DNA of 50,390 nucleotides. It comes from an uncultured Sphingobacteriaceae bacterium. GTDB taxonomy: Bacteria > Bacteroidota > Bacteroidia > Sphingobacteriales > Sphingobacteriaceae. Positions 8,115 to 16,687 of the stretch are shown piece after piece; the stretch's first letter is position 1, and each line of letters starts with the position of its first letter. Position numbers and translations under genes: made by a program. The notes beneath the pieces were generated by a model that saw only the letters and a program-made list of their open reading frames with translations, did not search any database and was not told the origin of the DNA. The stretch is taken from positions 1 to 50,390 of the forward strand of contig CAMPKC010000031.1 in the NCBI GenBank assembly GCA_946887045.1, read 5' to 3'.

Positions 8115-9272
8115 ATGAGGGTTGGAATAATAGAAGTTTGTGAACCCAATCACTATACTGCTGTTTCAGCCTTAGCACAAACGTATCTAGTTGATCCTTT
8201 AAATGAAGTAATAATTTTTACCAACGGAACGATAAAGCCCTTGTTGGCGGAATTATCTGGCAGAGTTAAATTTATTATCAAGCCGGAGGAGCAAAGTGTT
8301 GGTGAATTTCTTACCGCAGTTTCAAAGTCATCTCTCGATAGGATACATATTAATACCATTTCAAAATATTATAAGGAGTTTGCTTATGTAAATTGGGAAA
8401 GCTCAGTTTATTTTACGGTGCATAATATAGATCTGTGGTATGATAACTCGTTTGTTAATAGAACTAAGACGCTTATTTCTGATTATCGATCCAGACCCGG
8501 GAATTTAAAATTACCTTTAATACTTTTTATTAAGGACTTCTGGCGTCAATATTTCAGGGATCGGTTTATTAAAAGAATTTCTAAAGGAAACTATAAAATA
8601 ATAGTTTACAGTCAATCGCAAAAGAGACACCTGGAGAAATATATTGAATCCGGCAAAATACTCGTCTTTCCTTTTTGTTTACACACCGACTTTAAAGATC
8701 AGTCTGCCGGCAATAAAAAACTCCGGTTTTGTATTCCCGGTTCGGTCTCTAATCAGAGGAGAAACTATACCGGCTTATTTGATATTCTGGAAAAGCAGCT
8801 TTTTGAGATCAGACAGGATATTATCATAGACCTGCTGGGTTACATCCCTGCAGATAATCGTTTTCTGTTAGAGAAAATACAATCCTTAAATTCTAAGGGC
8901 TTCGAAATAATATACAATGAAGGATTTATAGATATTGCCGGATTTGATGATAGATTAAGCCGTTGTGATATAATATTAGGCAATCTGAAAGTACAAATGA
9001 ATGTGTTTCGTAAGTATGGAGAAACGAAGGAAACAGGAGTGATCTTCAATATCATTAAATCAGGAAAGCCGGGTATTATGCCTTACGCTTATCCGGTTGA
9101 CGAAGAATTAACTGATATTTGCTTGTTCTTTAAAGATTATGATGATCTGGCAGATTTGATGAAAAGGTTATCAAAGGATAGAAATAATCTTGCGGCAATT
9201 AAGTTAAAAGCCGTCGATGTTGTTAATCATTACAGACCTGAAAGTCTGTATCATTTGTTGAAACCTGAATAA
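8115..9272 (+). CDS. Glycosyltransferase-like protein (GT-B type, unassigned family)
   Basis: 385 residues from ATG 8115; a TTG one codon upstream is in frame but unlikely. The N-terminal half (MRVGIIEVCEPNHYTAVSALAQ, later YFTVHNIDLWYDN) and the C-terminal Rossmann-like half (LRFCIPGSVSNQRRNYTGLFDILEK; IIYNEGFIDIAGFDDRLSRCDIILGN) look like a GT-B glycosyltransferase. The usual donor-site E-x7-E is not obvious; ETKETGVIFNIIKSGKPGIMP takes its place. It lies between a methyltransferase and a flippase and its stop overlaps the next start (TAATG), which fits glycan assembly. Donor and acceptor are unknown. Confidence 0.65.
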   Translation: MRVGIIEVCEPNHYTAVSALAQTYLVDPLNEVIIFTNGTIKPLLAELSGRVKFIIKPEEQSVGEFLTAVSKSSLDRIHINTISKYYKEFAYVNWESSVYFTVHNIDLWYDNSFVNRTKTLISDYRSRPGNLKLPLILFIKDFWRQYFRDRFIKRISKGNYKIIVYSQSQKRHLEKYIESGKILVFPFCLHTDFKDQSAGNKKLRFCIPGSVSNQRRNYTGLFDILEKQLFEIRQDIIIDLLGYIPADNRFLLEKIQSLNSKGFEIIYNEGFIDIAGFDDRLSRCDIILGNLKVQMNVFRKYGETKETGVIFNIIKSGKPGIMPYAYPVDEELTDICLFFKDYDDLADLMKRLSKDRNNLAAIKLKAVDVVNHYRPESLYHLLKPE

Positions 9273-10753
9273 TGAACTTATTACAGAAACAAGGCTTCTT
9301 TAATAGTATCACTTTATACTTGGGTGTATTTCTTGGTTTTTTTAATTCAATTATTCTTTTTCAGCGTTATCTTACTCTTGAAGAAATCGGGTATTTCACT
9401 TTACTCATTTATATTCCTTTAATATACACTCAGGTATCATCATTAGGATTTAGCAGCGTAATAACAAGGTATTTCCCGTTTTATAAAACCAACGATAAAG
9501 CCCATGGTGGCTTTCCATCCTTTGTGTTTCTGGTAATTGGTGCTGGATTTCTGATTGTTACTCTAGGTTTCTTCTTCTTTAAAGAAGTGATATTTTCATT
9601 CTATGCTGACAAGGAGGACTTGTCTTTAATGAGCAAGTATCACTATTATATTATTCCGGTTTCTTTTTTTTCACTGGTATTTCTAGTCCAACAAACCTTG
9701 GCCCTTACAGCATATAAAAGCGTTTTCCCTACATTTTTGAGAGAGGTGATGATAAAGATATTCACTTCTGTCGGGGTACTGATGATTGTTTTTAAGTGGA
9801 TTGACTTTCAGGGTTTTTTAAACTTCTATTTGATCGCGAACATTATTATCGTGCTGATAATTAGCTGGTACAACCATCGGATTAAGTTATTTAAGATCAC
9901 CGCTATTAGTCCTGAAGTACGAAATAATGCTGGCCCGATGATGAGTTACGGTCTGTCCTCGATGATTAGTGGAAGTGCAATCGCTGCCATTACAGGTTTG
10001 GGATTAATACTGTTAAAAATGATCAGCGGCGAAGCTATGGTAGGCGTCTATGGAACCTTAACAGGTATTGCAATGGTAATAAGTTTACCAGCCAAGGCAT
10101 TAAATACAACATCCTATCAAATTATTGCTGATGCATGGAAAAATGAGGATCTGAACAGGATCTCAAAAATCTATTATAAAACATCTGTTATTCAGCTGCT
10201 TATTGGAATACTCTTGCTTCTGGGATTGATCATCAATCAGAGAAATATCGTTTTCCTGCTCCATAAGCCTGAGTATGCTGACTTCTTTAATGTATTTATT
10301 TTATTAGGCTGTGCTTATTTGGTAGATATAACGGGTGGATTAAATCAGGCTATTATAAGTTTCTCCATACATTATAAAATAGTAGTTCGGACGCTAATTT
10401 TTGGAGCTATTTTATCAGGTATTTTGAACTATTTTTTAATATCCCGTTTCGGAATAGTGGGAGCAGCATGGAGCTATGTTCTCACTATGTTTTTCTTAAA
10501 TTTTGTTTACTGGTTTTATATAAAATATAAGTTTAAGATTCAGCCTTTTGGCAAAAAGCATTTATTTACATTATTCATTGGGGGAGTATGCCTGTTGATC
10601 GGTTTAAATATTCCCGATTTAGATAATTACTATCTTGATGTTATCCTGCGATCGTCTGTTGTAACTATTGTATATGTTTCTCTGACTTACTGGTTAAATA
10701 TTTCAGAAGATATCAACGAATTGCTTGATAAAGTGTTAAAGAAAAAGCCTTGA
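9272..10753 (+). CDS. Wzx-like polysaccharide flippase (MOP superfamily)
   Basis: A 493-residue integral membrane protein with about 12-14 hydrophobic segments, beginning at NSITLYLGVFLGFFNSIILF, matching polysaccharide biosynthesis/oligosaccharide flippase proteins that move lipid-linked oligosaccharides across the inner membrane. The middle segment MMSYGLSSMISGSAIAAITGLGLILL resembles the seventh helix region of the family. The ATG shares one base with the preceding stop (TAATG), suggesting translational coupling. No Wzy-like polymerase is found next to it, so chain polymerization must come from elsewhere or the product is a short glycan. Confidence 0.85.
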   Translation: MNLLQKQGFFNSITLYLGVFLGFFNSIILFQRYLTLEEIGYFTLLIYIPLIYTQVSSLGFSSVITRYFPFYKTNDKAHGGFPSFVFLVIGAGFLIVTLGFFFFKEVIFSFYADKEDLSLMSKYHYYIIPVSFFSLVFLVQQTLALTAYKSVFPTFLREVMIKIFTSVGVLMIVFKWIDFQGFLNFYLIANIIIVLIISWYNHRIKLFKITAISPEVRNNAGPMMSYGLSSMISGSAIAAITGLGLILLKMISGEAMVGVYGTLTGIAMVISLPAKALNTTSYQIIADAWKNEDLNRISKIYYKTSVIQLLIGILLLLGLIINQRNIVFLLHKPEYADFFNVFILLGCAYLVDITGGLNQAIISFSIHYKIVVRTLIFGAILSGILNYFLISRFGIVGAAWSYVLTMFFLNFVYWFYIKYKFKIQPFGKKHLFTLFIGGVCLLIGLNIPDLDNYYLDVILRSSVVTIVYVSLTYWLNISEDINELLDKVLKKKP

Positions 10754-10760
10754 TTAAATC

Positions 10761-11672
10761 ATGCAGAATTTTGCCCCCATAGCATTGTTTGTTTATAACA
10801 GACCCGAACATACCAGGAGAACGATAAAGTTTTTGCAGCAGAATTTGTTGGCTGATGAATCACGTTTATTTATATTCTCTGATGGCGCAAAGACTTCAAA
10901 AGATGAAAAAGATGTGGAGGAAGTTCGCGGCCTCCTCCGTGGTATAACAGGCTTCAAATCCGTAGAGATCGTCGAGCGAAAAGAAAATCTTGGTTTAGCA
11001 AATTCAATCATACAGGGCGTTACGAAACTGGTAAATGAGTATGGAAAAGTAATTGTTCTTGAAGACGATCTTATTACCTCACCTTACACTTTACAATATC
11101 TGAATGAAGGTCTTCGCCGATATGAAGGTATCGATAAAGTAATGCATATCGGTGCCTATATGTATCCTTTAAGTTCCAATAATTTACCTCAAAGTTTTTT
11201 TTCGCGGATAGCTACAAGCTGGGGCTGGGCGACATGGAAGGATTCCTGGGATAATTTCCAACCAGATATTGACAAATTAATTCAGGGTTTTGATGAAGCT
11301 GCTATTAATGAGTTTTCAATCGAAGGAACGATGAATTTCTGGAAGCAAATGAAGGAATTTAAGCTGGGGAAAAATAATTCCTGGGCAATTCGCTGGTATG
11401 CCTCTATGTTCTTAAAAGGCGGCCTTTCTCTAAACCCGGCAAGTTCTTTGGTGAACAATATTGGGCATGATGGTTCCGGAATCCATTCAGGAGTAAATGA
11501 TATTTATGGAGTTAAAGTAAATTCCGAGCCTGTTCTTCAATTTCCGGATATAATAGAAGAAAATAAGGATGCATATCTGAGCATCAAAAACTTCCTTCAA
11601 AAGAGAAAAGGTAACCTGTGGCAAAGAACGATTCGTTTTCTAAAACAGCAGATAATTCAGGTGAATAAATAA
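10761..11672 (+). CDS. Glycosyltransferase, GT-A fold, GT2-like
   Basis: 303 residues, starting PIALFVYNRPEHTRRTIKFL, with the nucleotide-binding first strand, FIFSDGAK, and the metal-binding acidic motif VIVLEDDLITSPYTL near residue 100. SWGWATWKDSW (~155) and a C-terminal GHDGSGIHSG follow. This belongs to the GT-A proteins common in Bacteroidota and cyanobacterial O-antigen or capsule loci; related domains include GNT-I-like transferases. It follows the flippase gene by seven bases and ends the plus-strand run, facing a minus-strand methyltransferase. Sugar specificity is unknown. Confidence 0.8.
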   Translation: MQNFAPIALFVYNRPEHTRRTIKFLQQNLLADESRLFIFSDGAKTSKDEKDVEEVRGLLRGITGFKSVEIVERKENLGLANSIIQGVTKLVNEYGKVIVLEDDLITSPYTLQYLNEGLRRYEGIDKVMHIGAYMYPLSSNNLPQSFFSRIATSWGWATWKDSWDNFQPDIDKLIQGFDEAAINEFSIEGTMNFWKQMKEFKLGKNNSWAIRWYASMFLKGGLSLNPASSLVNNIGHDGSGIHSGVNDIYGVKVNSEPVLQFPDIIEENKDAYLSIKNFLQKRKGNLWQRTIRFLKQQIIQVNK

Positions 11673-11705
11673 TTTATCGGAATTCCTCAAACAAGATTCG
11701 CTGTC

Positions 11706-12458
11706 TTATAAACCCTTTTTTGCATGCAGAATAATATAGGGCGACAGGGCTTTTGATTCGAATCCAAGTATTTTACTGCTGATCTTTCCTGTATACCATA
11801 TTGCCTTGACAAAGGCTCTGGTTAAGCTGGATTTTTCTTCTTTATTTTCAATCCACACACTGAATTTTCCGTGGTAACGGCATTGAATTTCGGTCAATCC
11901 GAGTTCTTTAGAGATGGATGTTAGAAGGGTAAGATCCATACAATTAATATTATGCTTCTCGTAATTTTCCGGATCAAAGTTTTTCTGCACCCAGCCATTT
12001 ACGCTTTTAAAATTTGGAAGAGTAATAAATAAGGTCCCGCCCGGTTTTAAAAAGCTAAGGTGCCTGGCAATTATATTTTTAGTGTCGGTAAAGTGTTCTA
12101 TTAAGCCGAATGAGGATACCAGGTCATATTGCTGTTGCGGCTGGTAGTTAAAAAGGTCGGCTTCAATAATGGTTATATCGTCTTCTTTTAATTCATTTTC
12201 CTGCAATAGCTCGCTGATTATTGGCTTAGAAATAAAATAATCAAATAACGTTGTGTCAAGTTTTAAATGTTTCTTAAAATAGATGCTGTAATAGCCGGGG
12301 AACCCCCCTAGCTCAATAGCCGACTTGGCTTTGGCTTTATTGACAATATAAGCAAGCTGATGGCCAAAAACGTAATTTTCTTTTATTTTAAAAATCAGTC
12401 CTTTCTTAGATCTCCAAAAAGATTCCCAAAAATTACGGTCTGTTAAATGTTCGGCCAT
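11706..12458 (-). CDS. Class I SAM-dependent methyltransferase
   Basis: 250 residues. The SAM site is AIELGGFPGYYSIYF (~45-59), acidic residue in TTLFDYF, then IIEADLFNY, VSSFGLIEHFTD and the family strand LKPGGTLFITLPNFKS. These are Methyltransf_11/23-type features. The loop GGFPG replaces the more common GxGxG but keeps the spacing. The gene is inverted relative to its neighbours in the glycan locus and has a candidate -7 element about 75 bases upstream. Likely substrate is a sugar or lipid-linked intermediate, by context only. Confidence 0.82.
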   Translation of the reverse strand: MAEHLTDRNFWESFWRSKKGLIFKIKENYVFGHQLAYIVNKAKAKSAIELGGFPGYYSIYFKKHLKLDTTLFDYFISKPIISELLQENELKEDDITIIEADLFNYQPQQQYDLVSSFGLIEHFTDTKNIIARHLSFLKPGGTLFITLPNFKSVNGWVQKNFDPENYEKHNINCMDLTLLTSISKELGLTEIQCRYHGKFSVWIENKEEKSSLTRAFVKAIWYTGKISSKILGFESKALSPYIILHAKKGL

Positions 12459-12532
12459 GGTTTCTTTGTTACGCTTGTTTATAGGGTTCGCGCCAGATTA
12501 TTAAGTTTGAATCTGATTTTGCCAAAAGTAGA

Positions 12533-12540
12533 TAAAATTT
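12533..12540 (-). promoter_or_regulatory. Possible -7 promoter element for the minus-strand methyltransferase
   Basis: Minus strand TACTTTTG, full TAnnTTTG match, 74 bases upstream of the ATG at 12458. No -33 box recognised. Confidence 0.35.
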
Positions 12541-12682
12541 AAGAATGGTAAATTCATTTCGTCACGGTAACTGATCATTTCATCAAGCGAGGAGCCCATT
12601 TCATGTAATAACTATTTTATATTGAAATTTAAAATATACCTTCCGCGATAATCGTATTTATTTGAATATTAAATAGTCAACC

Positions 12683-13111
12683 ATGAAGCCAACATCAAAA
12701 ATCTTTAAGTCATACTTGTATGGGGTGTTGATGTTTAGTACGGTATTGTTTCTAGATGGCTGCTGTAAAGCTGTTGTCAGCCACGAAATCTACTATAAAA
12801 ACGACACTCGAAAGACTATTCGACTTGAGGTCTATCGTAATGGCGTGCCCAATACTTTGATTTTAAATCCGTCATCCTTCACGAATGTGGAAGCTCCTTT
12901 TATTTTCGGCGATTCTGTGCTCGTTTATGCTGATAATATTTTGAAGCAGGTACATTATCCCGGAAATGCATCAAGCTTCGGCAGTTCTGAAAAGGCCGTT
13001 AAATTTTCTGATCAGGGTAGTTTGTTTAATCTCCAGGGCTATGCTACTGAGAAGCGTGAAACTAAGTGCGGCGGGAGTCTGACGAAATCTACCTATTTGT
13101 TTATCGACTAA
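12683..13111 (+). CDS. Hypothetical small lipoprotein
   Basis: 142 residues. A basic start (MKPTSKIFKSYLYG), a hydrophobic segment (VLMFSTVLFL) and the lipobox-like LDGC (cysteine at ~27) suggest export and lipid anchoring. The mature part is beta-rich and contains YYKNDTRKTIRLEVYRNG and a hydrophobic-polar alternation, possibly a small beta-sandwich. No known domain recognised. It is surrounded by glycan genes but its codon use and content do not link it to them. Monocistronic by layout: 224 bases of spacer upstream, a minus-strand gene downstream. Confidence 0.55.
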   Translation: MKPTSKIFKSYLYGVLMFSTVLFLDGCCKAVVSHEIYYKNDTRKTIRLEVYRNGVPNTLILNPSSFTNVEAPFIFGDSVLVYADNILKQVHYPGNASSFGSSEKAVKFSDQGSLFNLQGYATEKRETKCGGSLTKSTYLFID

Positions 13112-13199
13112 CAAAATTATATATTACTAAATCAAATTATCATGAAAAACAATTATTCTATTGCATGCTGGTCTTATCGGTGACATATTAGAAAGGTGC

Positions 13200-13706
13200 T
13201 TAAATAAGAGGATCAGGTGTAATTATTCTGGCAGGGTTTCCAACAACAATACAATTATCCGGGACATCTTTTACCACCACAGATCCGGCGCCGATCTTTA
13301 CGTTGTTTCCGATGGTAACATCGCCGATTATACACACATTAGCACCAATATCCACATGGTTTCCTATTCGCGGACACTTACTGTAAGTTCCATCAGCCAA
13401 TAACTTATGTCCGATTGTAGTTGAATTTCTGAGGATACAATTTTCGCCGATTGTAGTTGCCTGGTTAATGACCAAAGCCTGGCCGTGATATAGAATTAAT
13501 CCTTTGCCAGCTTTCAGTTTCCGGGGAATTTCTATACAAAGAAACCATTCAATTAGTACATGGTAGATTGCCAGATACCACACAAATAGTACTTTTATTA
13601 ATAAGTTTCTGCTTAATAGTTGAGCCAGCCGGAAAGAAAAGAGAACAAGCTGGCCCTTGATATTATTTCGATTCGCATTCCAATCCTGAAATAAGTAAGA
13701 AAACAT
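13200..13706 (-). CDS. Hexapeptide-repeat acyltransferase (serine acetyltransferase/WcaB-like)
   Basis: 168 residues with left-handed beta-helix repeats: AGKGLILYHGQALVINQATTIGENCILRNSTTIG, then IGNHVDIGANVCIIGDVTIGNNVKIGAGSVV and the terminal coil VVGNPARII. The N-terminal ~60 residues are helical and hydrophobic. This architecture is that of CysE-like and WcaB-like acetyltransferases found in colanic-acid and capsule loci; acetyl-CoA would be the donor and a sugar hydroxyl the likely acceptor here. The His in HGQALVIN is a candidate catalytic residue. It is inverted relative to the next glycosyltransferase, 140 bases away. Confidence 0.85.
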   Translation of the reverse strand: MFSYLFQDWNANRNNIKGQLVLFSFRLAQLLSRNLLIKVLFVWYLAIYHVLIEWFLCIEIPRKLKAGKGLILYHGQALVINQATTIGENCILRNSTTIGHKLLADGTYSKCPRIGNHVDIGANVCIIGDVTIGNNVKIGAGSVVVKDVPDNCIVVGNPARIITPDPLI

Positions 13707-13846
13707 GTTAATCCGGATTCTATTCTGAGCTTCGAATATAGTTAATCTTTTTCCGGATCAATGGCATAATTTCTCTTATAACCAGCTTTAGAATATAAGT
13801 AATGTCGTTTTACTAATATTTACTTTATAATTGTAGCGGAATACTG

Positions 13847-15106
13847 ATGAAAATAACGCTTATTAATAAGGATGATTTTGGAGGTGGTGCAGCGATGGCA
13901 TGCCTGCGTCTTTTTAAAGCACTAAAGGCAAATGATCTTGATGTGAGCATGTTAGTGCAAAGAAAAACTGTACCCGATGAATCTGTAAAAAGCACTGTAC
14001 ATAATAAATTTGATAAATACAGGTCAGATTTTAATTTTTTATACGAGCGATTATCTTTTATTTTAAAGGAAAGAGATAAGTCTGTGAGGTTTGCCTTTTC
14101 TCAGGCCAATGCAGGAAGTGATATCGTCGACGAAGATGATATAAAAAATGCCGACCTGCTTCACTTGCATTGGATAAATGGCGGGTTTCTTTCATTGGAT
14201 AATATTAACAGCTTATTGAAACTAAACAAGCCCGTTGTGTGGACGCTACACGATATGTGGCCCTTTACAGGGGGCTGCCATTATTCAGGTGATTCCGAAA
14301 GATTTCTCAACGAATGCGGAAACTGTCATTTTTTAAAACATCCCTCGCCTAACGACATTTCGCATATTGGATGGAGTAAAAAACAGGCGATTTACAACAG
14401 TAACCCAAAAATCACTTTTATTGCTTGCAGCAACTGGATGCGTGATATGGCACTAAAAAGTTCTTTACTGAGAGGCAACGAGGTCATAACTATTGCAAAC
14501 CCCATCGATGTAGATATATTCTCAAAACAGGATAAAACACTTTCCAGGCAAAGATGGGGTGTGCCTGTTGACGCAAGGGTGATTCTTTTTGGAGCGGCTA
14601 ATATTAATCATACCCGTAAAGGCATTTACTACCTAATCGAAGCTCTGCATAAAATACGGGAGACTGAATCAGATATGAATCAAGTCATTCAAGTGGTTAT
14701 GTTCGGCAAAAGCAAGGATTTTGATTTTAAAAGGATCCCTTTTCCTGTAATTAGTTTACCAATAATTAACTCCGAATCTGATATAGCAGAAATTTATAGT
14801 TTAGCCGATGTATTCGTTCTTCCCTCTCTGGAAGATAACCTGCCCAATATGGCTATGGAGGCTTTGTCGTGTTCAACTCCTGTTGTTGCGTTCGATACAG
14901 GCGGCGTAAAGGATATGGTTGATCATTGCGAAAATGGTTACCTGGCCGAGTATACGTCTTCCGGGGATCTCGCTAAAGGAATTCTCTATGTATTGCGTGA
15001 TAGCGGAAACCTTGCCTTAAATGCGAGAGCAAAGATATTGGAAAATTTCAGTTACCCGATTATCGCTGAAAAACATATCCAGCTATATAATAGACTTCTC
15101 ACATGA
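13847..15106 (+). CDS. Glycosyltransferase family 4
   Basis: GT-B retaining glycosyltransferase, 419 residues. The N-terminus (MKITLINKDDFGGGAAMACLRLFKAL) has the glycine-rich acceptor-side loop, followed by HLHWINGGFLS and WTLHDMWPFTGGCHYSGDC-like sequence with conserved Cys/His typical of WcaC/WbuB-like proteins. The donor site shows SLEDNLPNMAMEALSCSTPVVAFDTGG, the standard E-x7-E region of GT4. Four bases of overlap (ATGA) couple it to the GT2 gene downstream. Acts in the cytoplasm on a lipid-linked glycan, by context. Confidence 0.9.
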   Translation: MKITLINKDDFGGGAAMACLRLFKALKANDLDVSMLVQRKTVPDESVKSTVHNKFDKYRSDFNFLYERLSFILKERDKSVRFAFSQANAGSDIVDEDDIKNADLLHLHWINGGFLSLDNINSLLKLNKPVVWTLHDMWPFTGGCHYSGDSERFLNECGNCHFLKHPSPNDISHIGWSKKQAIYNSNPKITFIACSNWMRDMALKSSLLRGNEVITIANPIDVDIFSKQDKTLSRQRWGVPVDARVILFGAANINHTRKGIYYLIEALHKIRETESDMNQVIQVVMFGKSKDFDFKRIPFPVISLPIINSESDIAEIYSLADVFVLPSLEDNLPNMAMEALSCSTPVVAFDTGGVKDMVDHCENGYLAEYTSSGDLAKGILYVLRDSGNLALNARAKILENFSYPIIAEKHIQLYNRLLT

Positions 15107-15855
15107 AAATGCCCAGGCTCAGCATAATTACGGTTGTTTTCAATAATGTAAGGGATATAGAACGGACAATGCGTTCGGTTCTTAATCAAACGTACACCAA
15201 CATAGAGTACATAATTATTGATGGGGGCTCTACTGACGGAACCCTTGAGCTAATCGATAAATATAAAGATCGGATCACAAAAGTAATTTCAGAAAAGGAC
15301 AATGGTATTTACGATGCCATGAATAAAGGTCTGACCCTGGCAACTGGTGAGTATGTGCTGTTCATGAACTCTGGCGATGAGATTTACGCAAGAGATACAG
15401 TTCAAAACGTTTTCGATTCAGCCCCGGACGCAGATATTTATTACGGGGAAACCGAGATGTTTGATGAGAATTGGAGAAGTTTGGGGCAGCGAAGGCACAA
15501 ATCGCCGGAAAAGCTGAGCTTCACTAGTTTTAAGTATGGGATGAGTGTTAGTCATCAGGCAATTTATATTCGCCGATCACTCACGCAGCTTTATGATCTT
15601 AACTATCATTTAAGCTCTGATATCGATTGGATCATCAAGGCAGTAAAGCAGGCAGATAAGATTGTAAACACCCGCCTTTACCTAGCAAAATATCTGGTGG
15701 GTGGTATGTCGAAGGAACAGCACTTTAAAAGTTTAAAAGAACGGTTTCTCATTTTTAGTAAACACTATGGGCTTGTTTCTAATCTGCTCAACCATATCTA
15801 TATCGCTTTAAAGTTAGCCTTGTATTATTTGCGGTATGGCAGGACGAATGATTAA
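15103..15855 (+). CDS. Glycosyltransferase family 2 (WcaA-like)
   Basis: 250 residues with a textbook GT-A start: LSIITVVFNNVRDIERTMRSV, then IIIDGGSTDGTLELI and ISEKDNGIYDAMNKGLTLATGEYVLFMNSGDE; the D-x-D equivalent is in MNSGDE. The residue pattern resembles colanic-acid WcaA-like enzymes. A basic, hydrophobic C-terminus (HIYIALKLALYYLRYG) could dock it on the membrane. It is translationally coupled to the GT4 upstream by ATGA. Last gene of the glycan locus. Confidence 0.9.
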   Translation: MKMPRLSIITVVFNNVRDIERTMRSVLNQTYTNIEYIIIDGGSTDGTLELIDKYKDRITKVISEKDNGIYDAMNKGLTLATGEYVLFMNSGDEIYARDTVQNVFDSAPDADIYYGETEMFDENWRSLGQRRHKSPEKLSFTSFKYGMSVSHQAIYIRRSLTQLYDLNYHLSSDIDWIIKAVKQADKIVNTRLYLAKYLVGGMSKEQHFKSLKERFLIFSKHYGLVSNLLNHIYIALKLALYYLRYGRTND

Positions 15856-15896
15856 CTTCTTATGGAATCTAAACCTCGTTTTTAAATTAAAAATAC

Positions 15897-16466
15897 ATGC
15901 CTGAGCTCTGGAGCAAAGAATCTATCTATATAACTTTAGTGATCGCCTTTATTCCTCTTATCATAATTCTATATAAGTTTTTTAATGAAAAGCCTATCGA
16001 ATCGCAGCCGACCTTTAGACGGTTCGCTGTTAAAACAGGCTTCTATAAAAGCTGGCTGGTCATGACTTTTCTCACCGGGATAAGTTTGATGCTGGTATTT
16101 AATTTCACTATTCTAAACCTGTTGTTTTATATTCTTCTTACCAGGGAATTATTTCTAGAATATCGGCTCTATAAATTTGAGGTAGGTAAAGTGTTGGTTT
16201 ATGATTATGACAGCGGAACTTACGAATATTCTGATCTAAAAAGGACTATTTTTTTCAATCAAAACGATATAAAAGCGGTGGTCGTCCATGAATATCTTTT
16301 TAGACTAAGAACAGCGAGAATCGCTGATGTTTATTTGGAGCATGATTTAATTAGGATTACCAGTTCACTTGTTGATTTTAATCGAATTCCTATTCTTGAA
16401 ACAAAAGAGTCAACACTATTTGCGCACTATTTAAAATGGGACTTGCCTGCTATGCCTGGCTTATAA
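15897..16466 (+). CDS. Hypothetical membrane protein
   Basis: 189 residues with three hydrophobic stretches (~12-27, ~52-68, ~70-85), then a soluble C-terminal part (residues ~95-189) of beta-type alternation (KVLVYDYDSGTYEYSDLKRTIFFNQNDIKAVVVHEYL) that looks like a small PH-like or bacterial membrane-flanked domain facing the cytoplasm. I cannot assign a family. It lies 41 bases after the last glycosyltransferase gene and may be read through from it. Downstream comes a repeat-rich gene-free stretch. Confidence 0.65.
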   Translation: MPELWSKESIYITLVIAFIPLIIILYKFFNEKPIESQPTFRRFAVKTGFYKSWLVMTFLTGISLMLVFNFTILNLLFYILLTRELFLEYRLYKFEVGKVLVYDYDSGTYEYSDLKRTIFFNQNDIKAVVVHEYLFRLRTARIADVYLEHDLIRITSSLVDFNRIPILETKESTLFAHYLKWDLPAMPGL

Positions 16467-16597
16467 TTGTCGACTTTTGGTGGCAAATTCTGACCTTGCA
16501 TCTTGTAGGCAAAAAGGTTCCTATGCTGCAGGGAACTTAATTGCGCCTTTTAGTAGAGAACAAGTAGATTGTTTAATTTATAAGATTAAATCATCAT

Positions 16598-16630
16598 TTA
16601 TTAGATATACTGATAAAGTATATCTAATAA
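16598..16630. repeat. Perfect 13-bp inverted repeat
   Basis: TTATTAGATATAC (16598-16610) and GTATATCTAATAA (16618-16630) are exact reverse complements around a 7-base loop. There is no T-run after it, so it is not a standard terminator; protein binding or a cruciform are options. Confidence 0.8.
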
Positions 16631-16643
16631 GGGGTACTTTATA

Positions 16644-16687
16644 TATACTATAACTATACTTTAAATATACTTTATCTATACTTTAAC
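16644..16687. repeat. Four tandem 11-bp repeats, TATACTTTAAM type
   Basis: Units TATACTATAAC, TATACTTTAAA, TATACTTTATC and TATACTTTAAC follow each other without gaps; a partial unit (GTACTTTATA) precedes them. The 11-bp period is close to one helical turn. It starts 14 bases after the inverted repeat and shares its TATAC core. Confidence 0.85.

Noticed and set aside
13143..13184. 13-residue frame MKNNYSIACWSYR
   Set aside because: Too short to support as a gene; kept only as a possible remnant in a finding.
13161..13403. Plus-strand 80-residue frame over the acyltransferase 3' part
   Set aside because: It runs antisense through the hexapeptide repeats of a well-supported gene.
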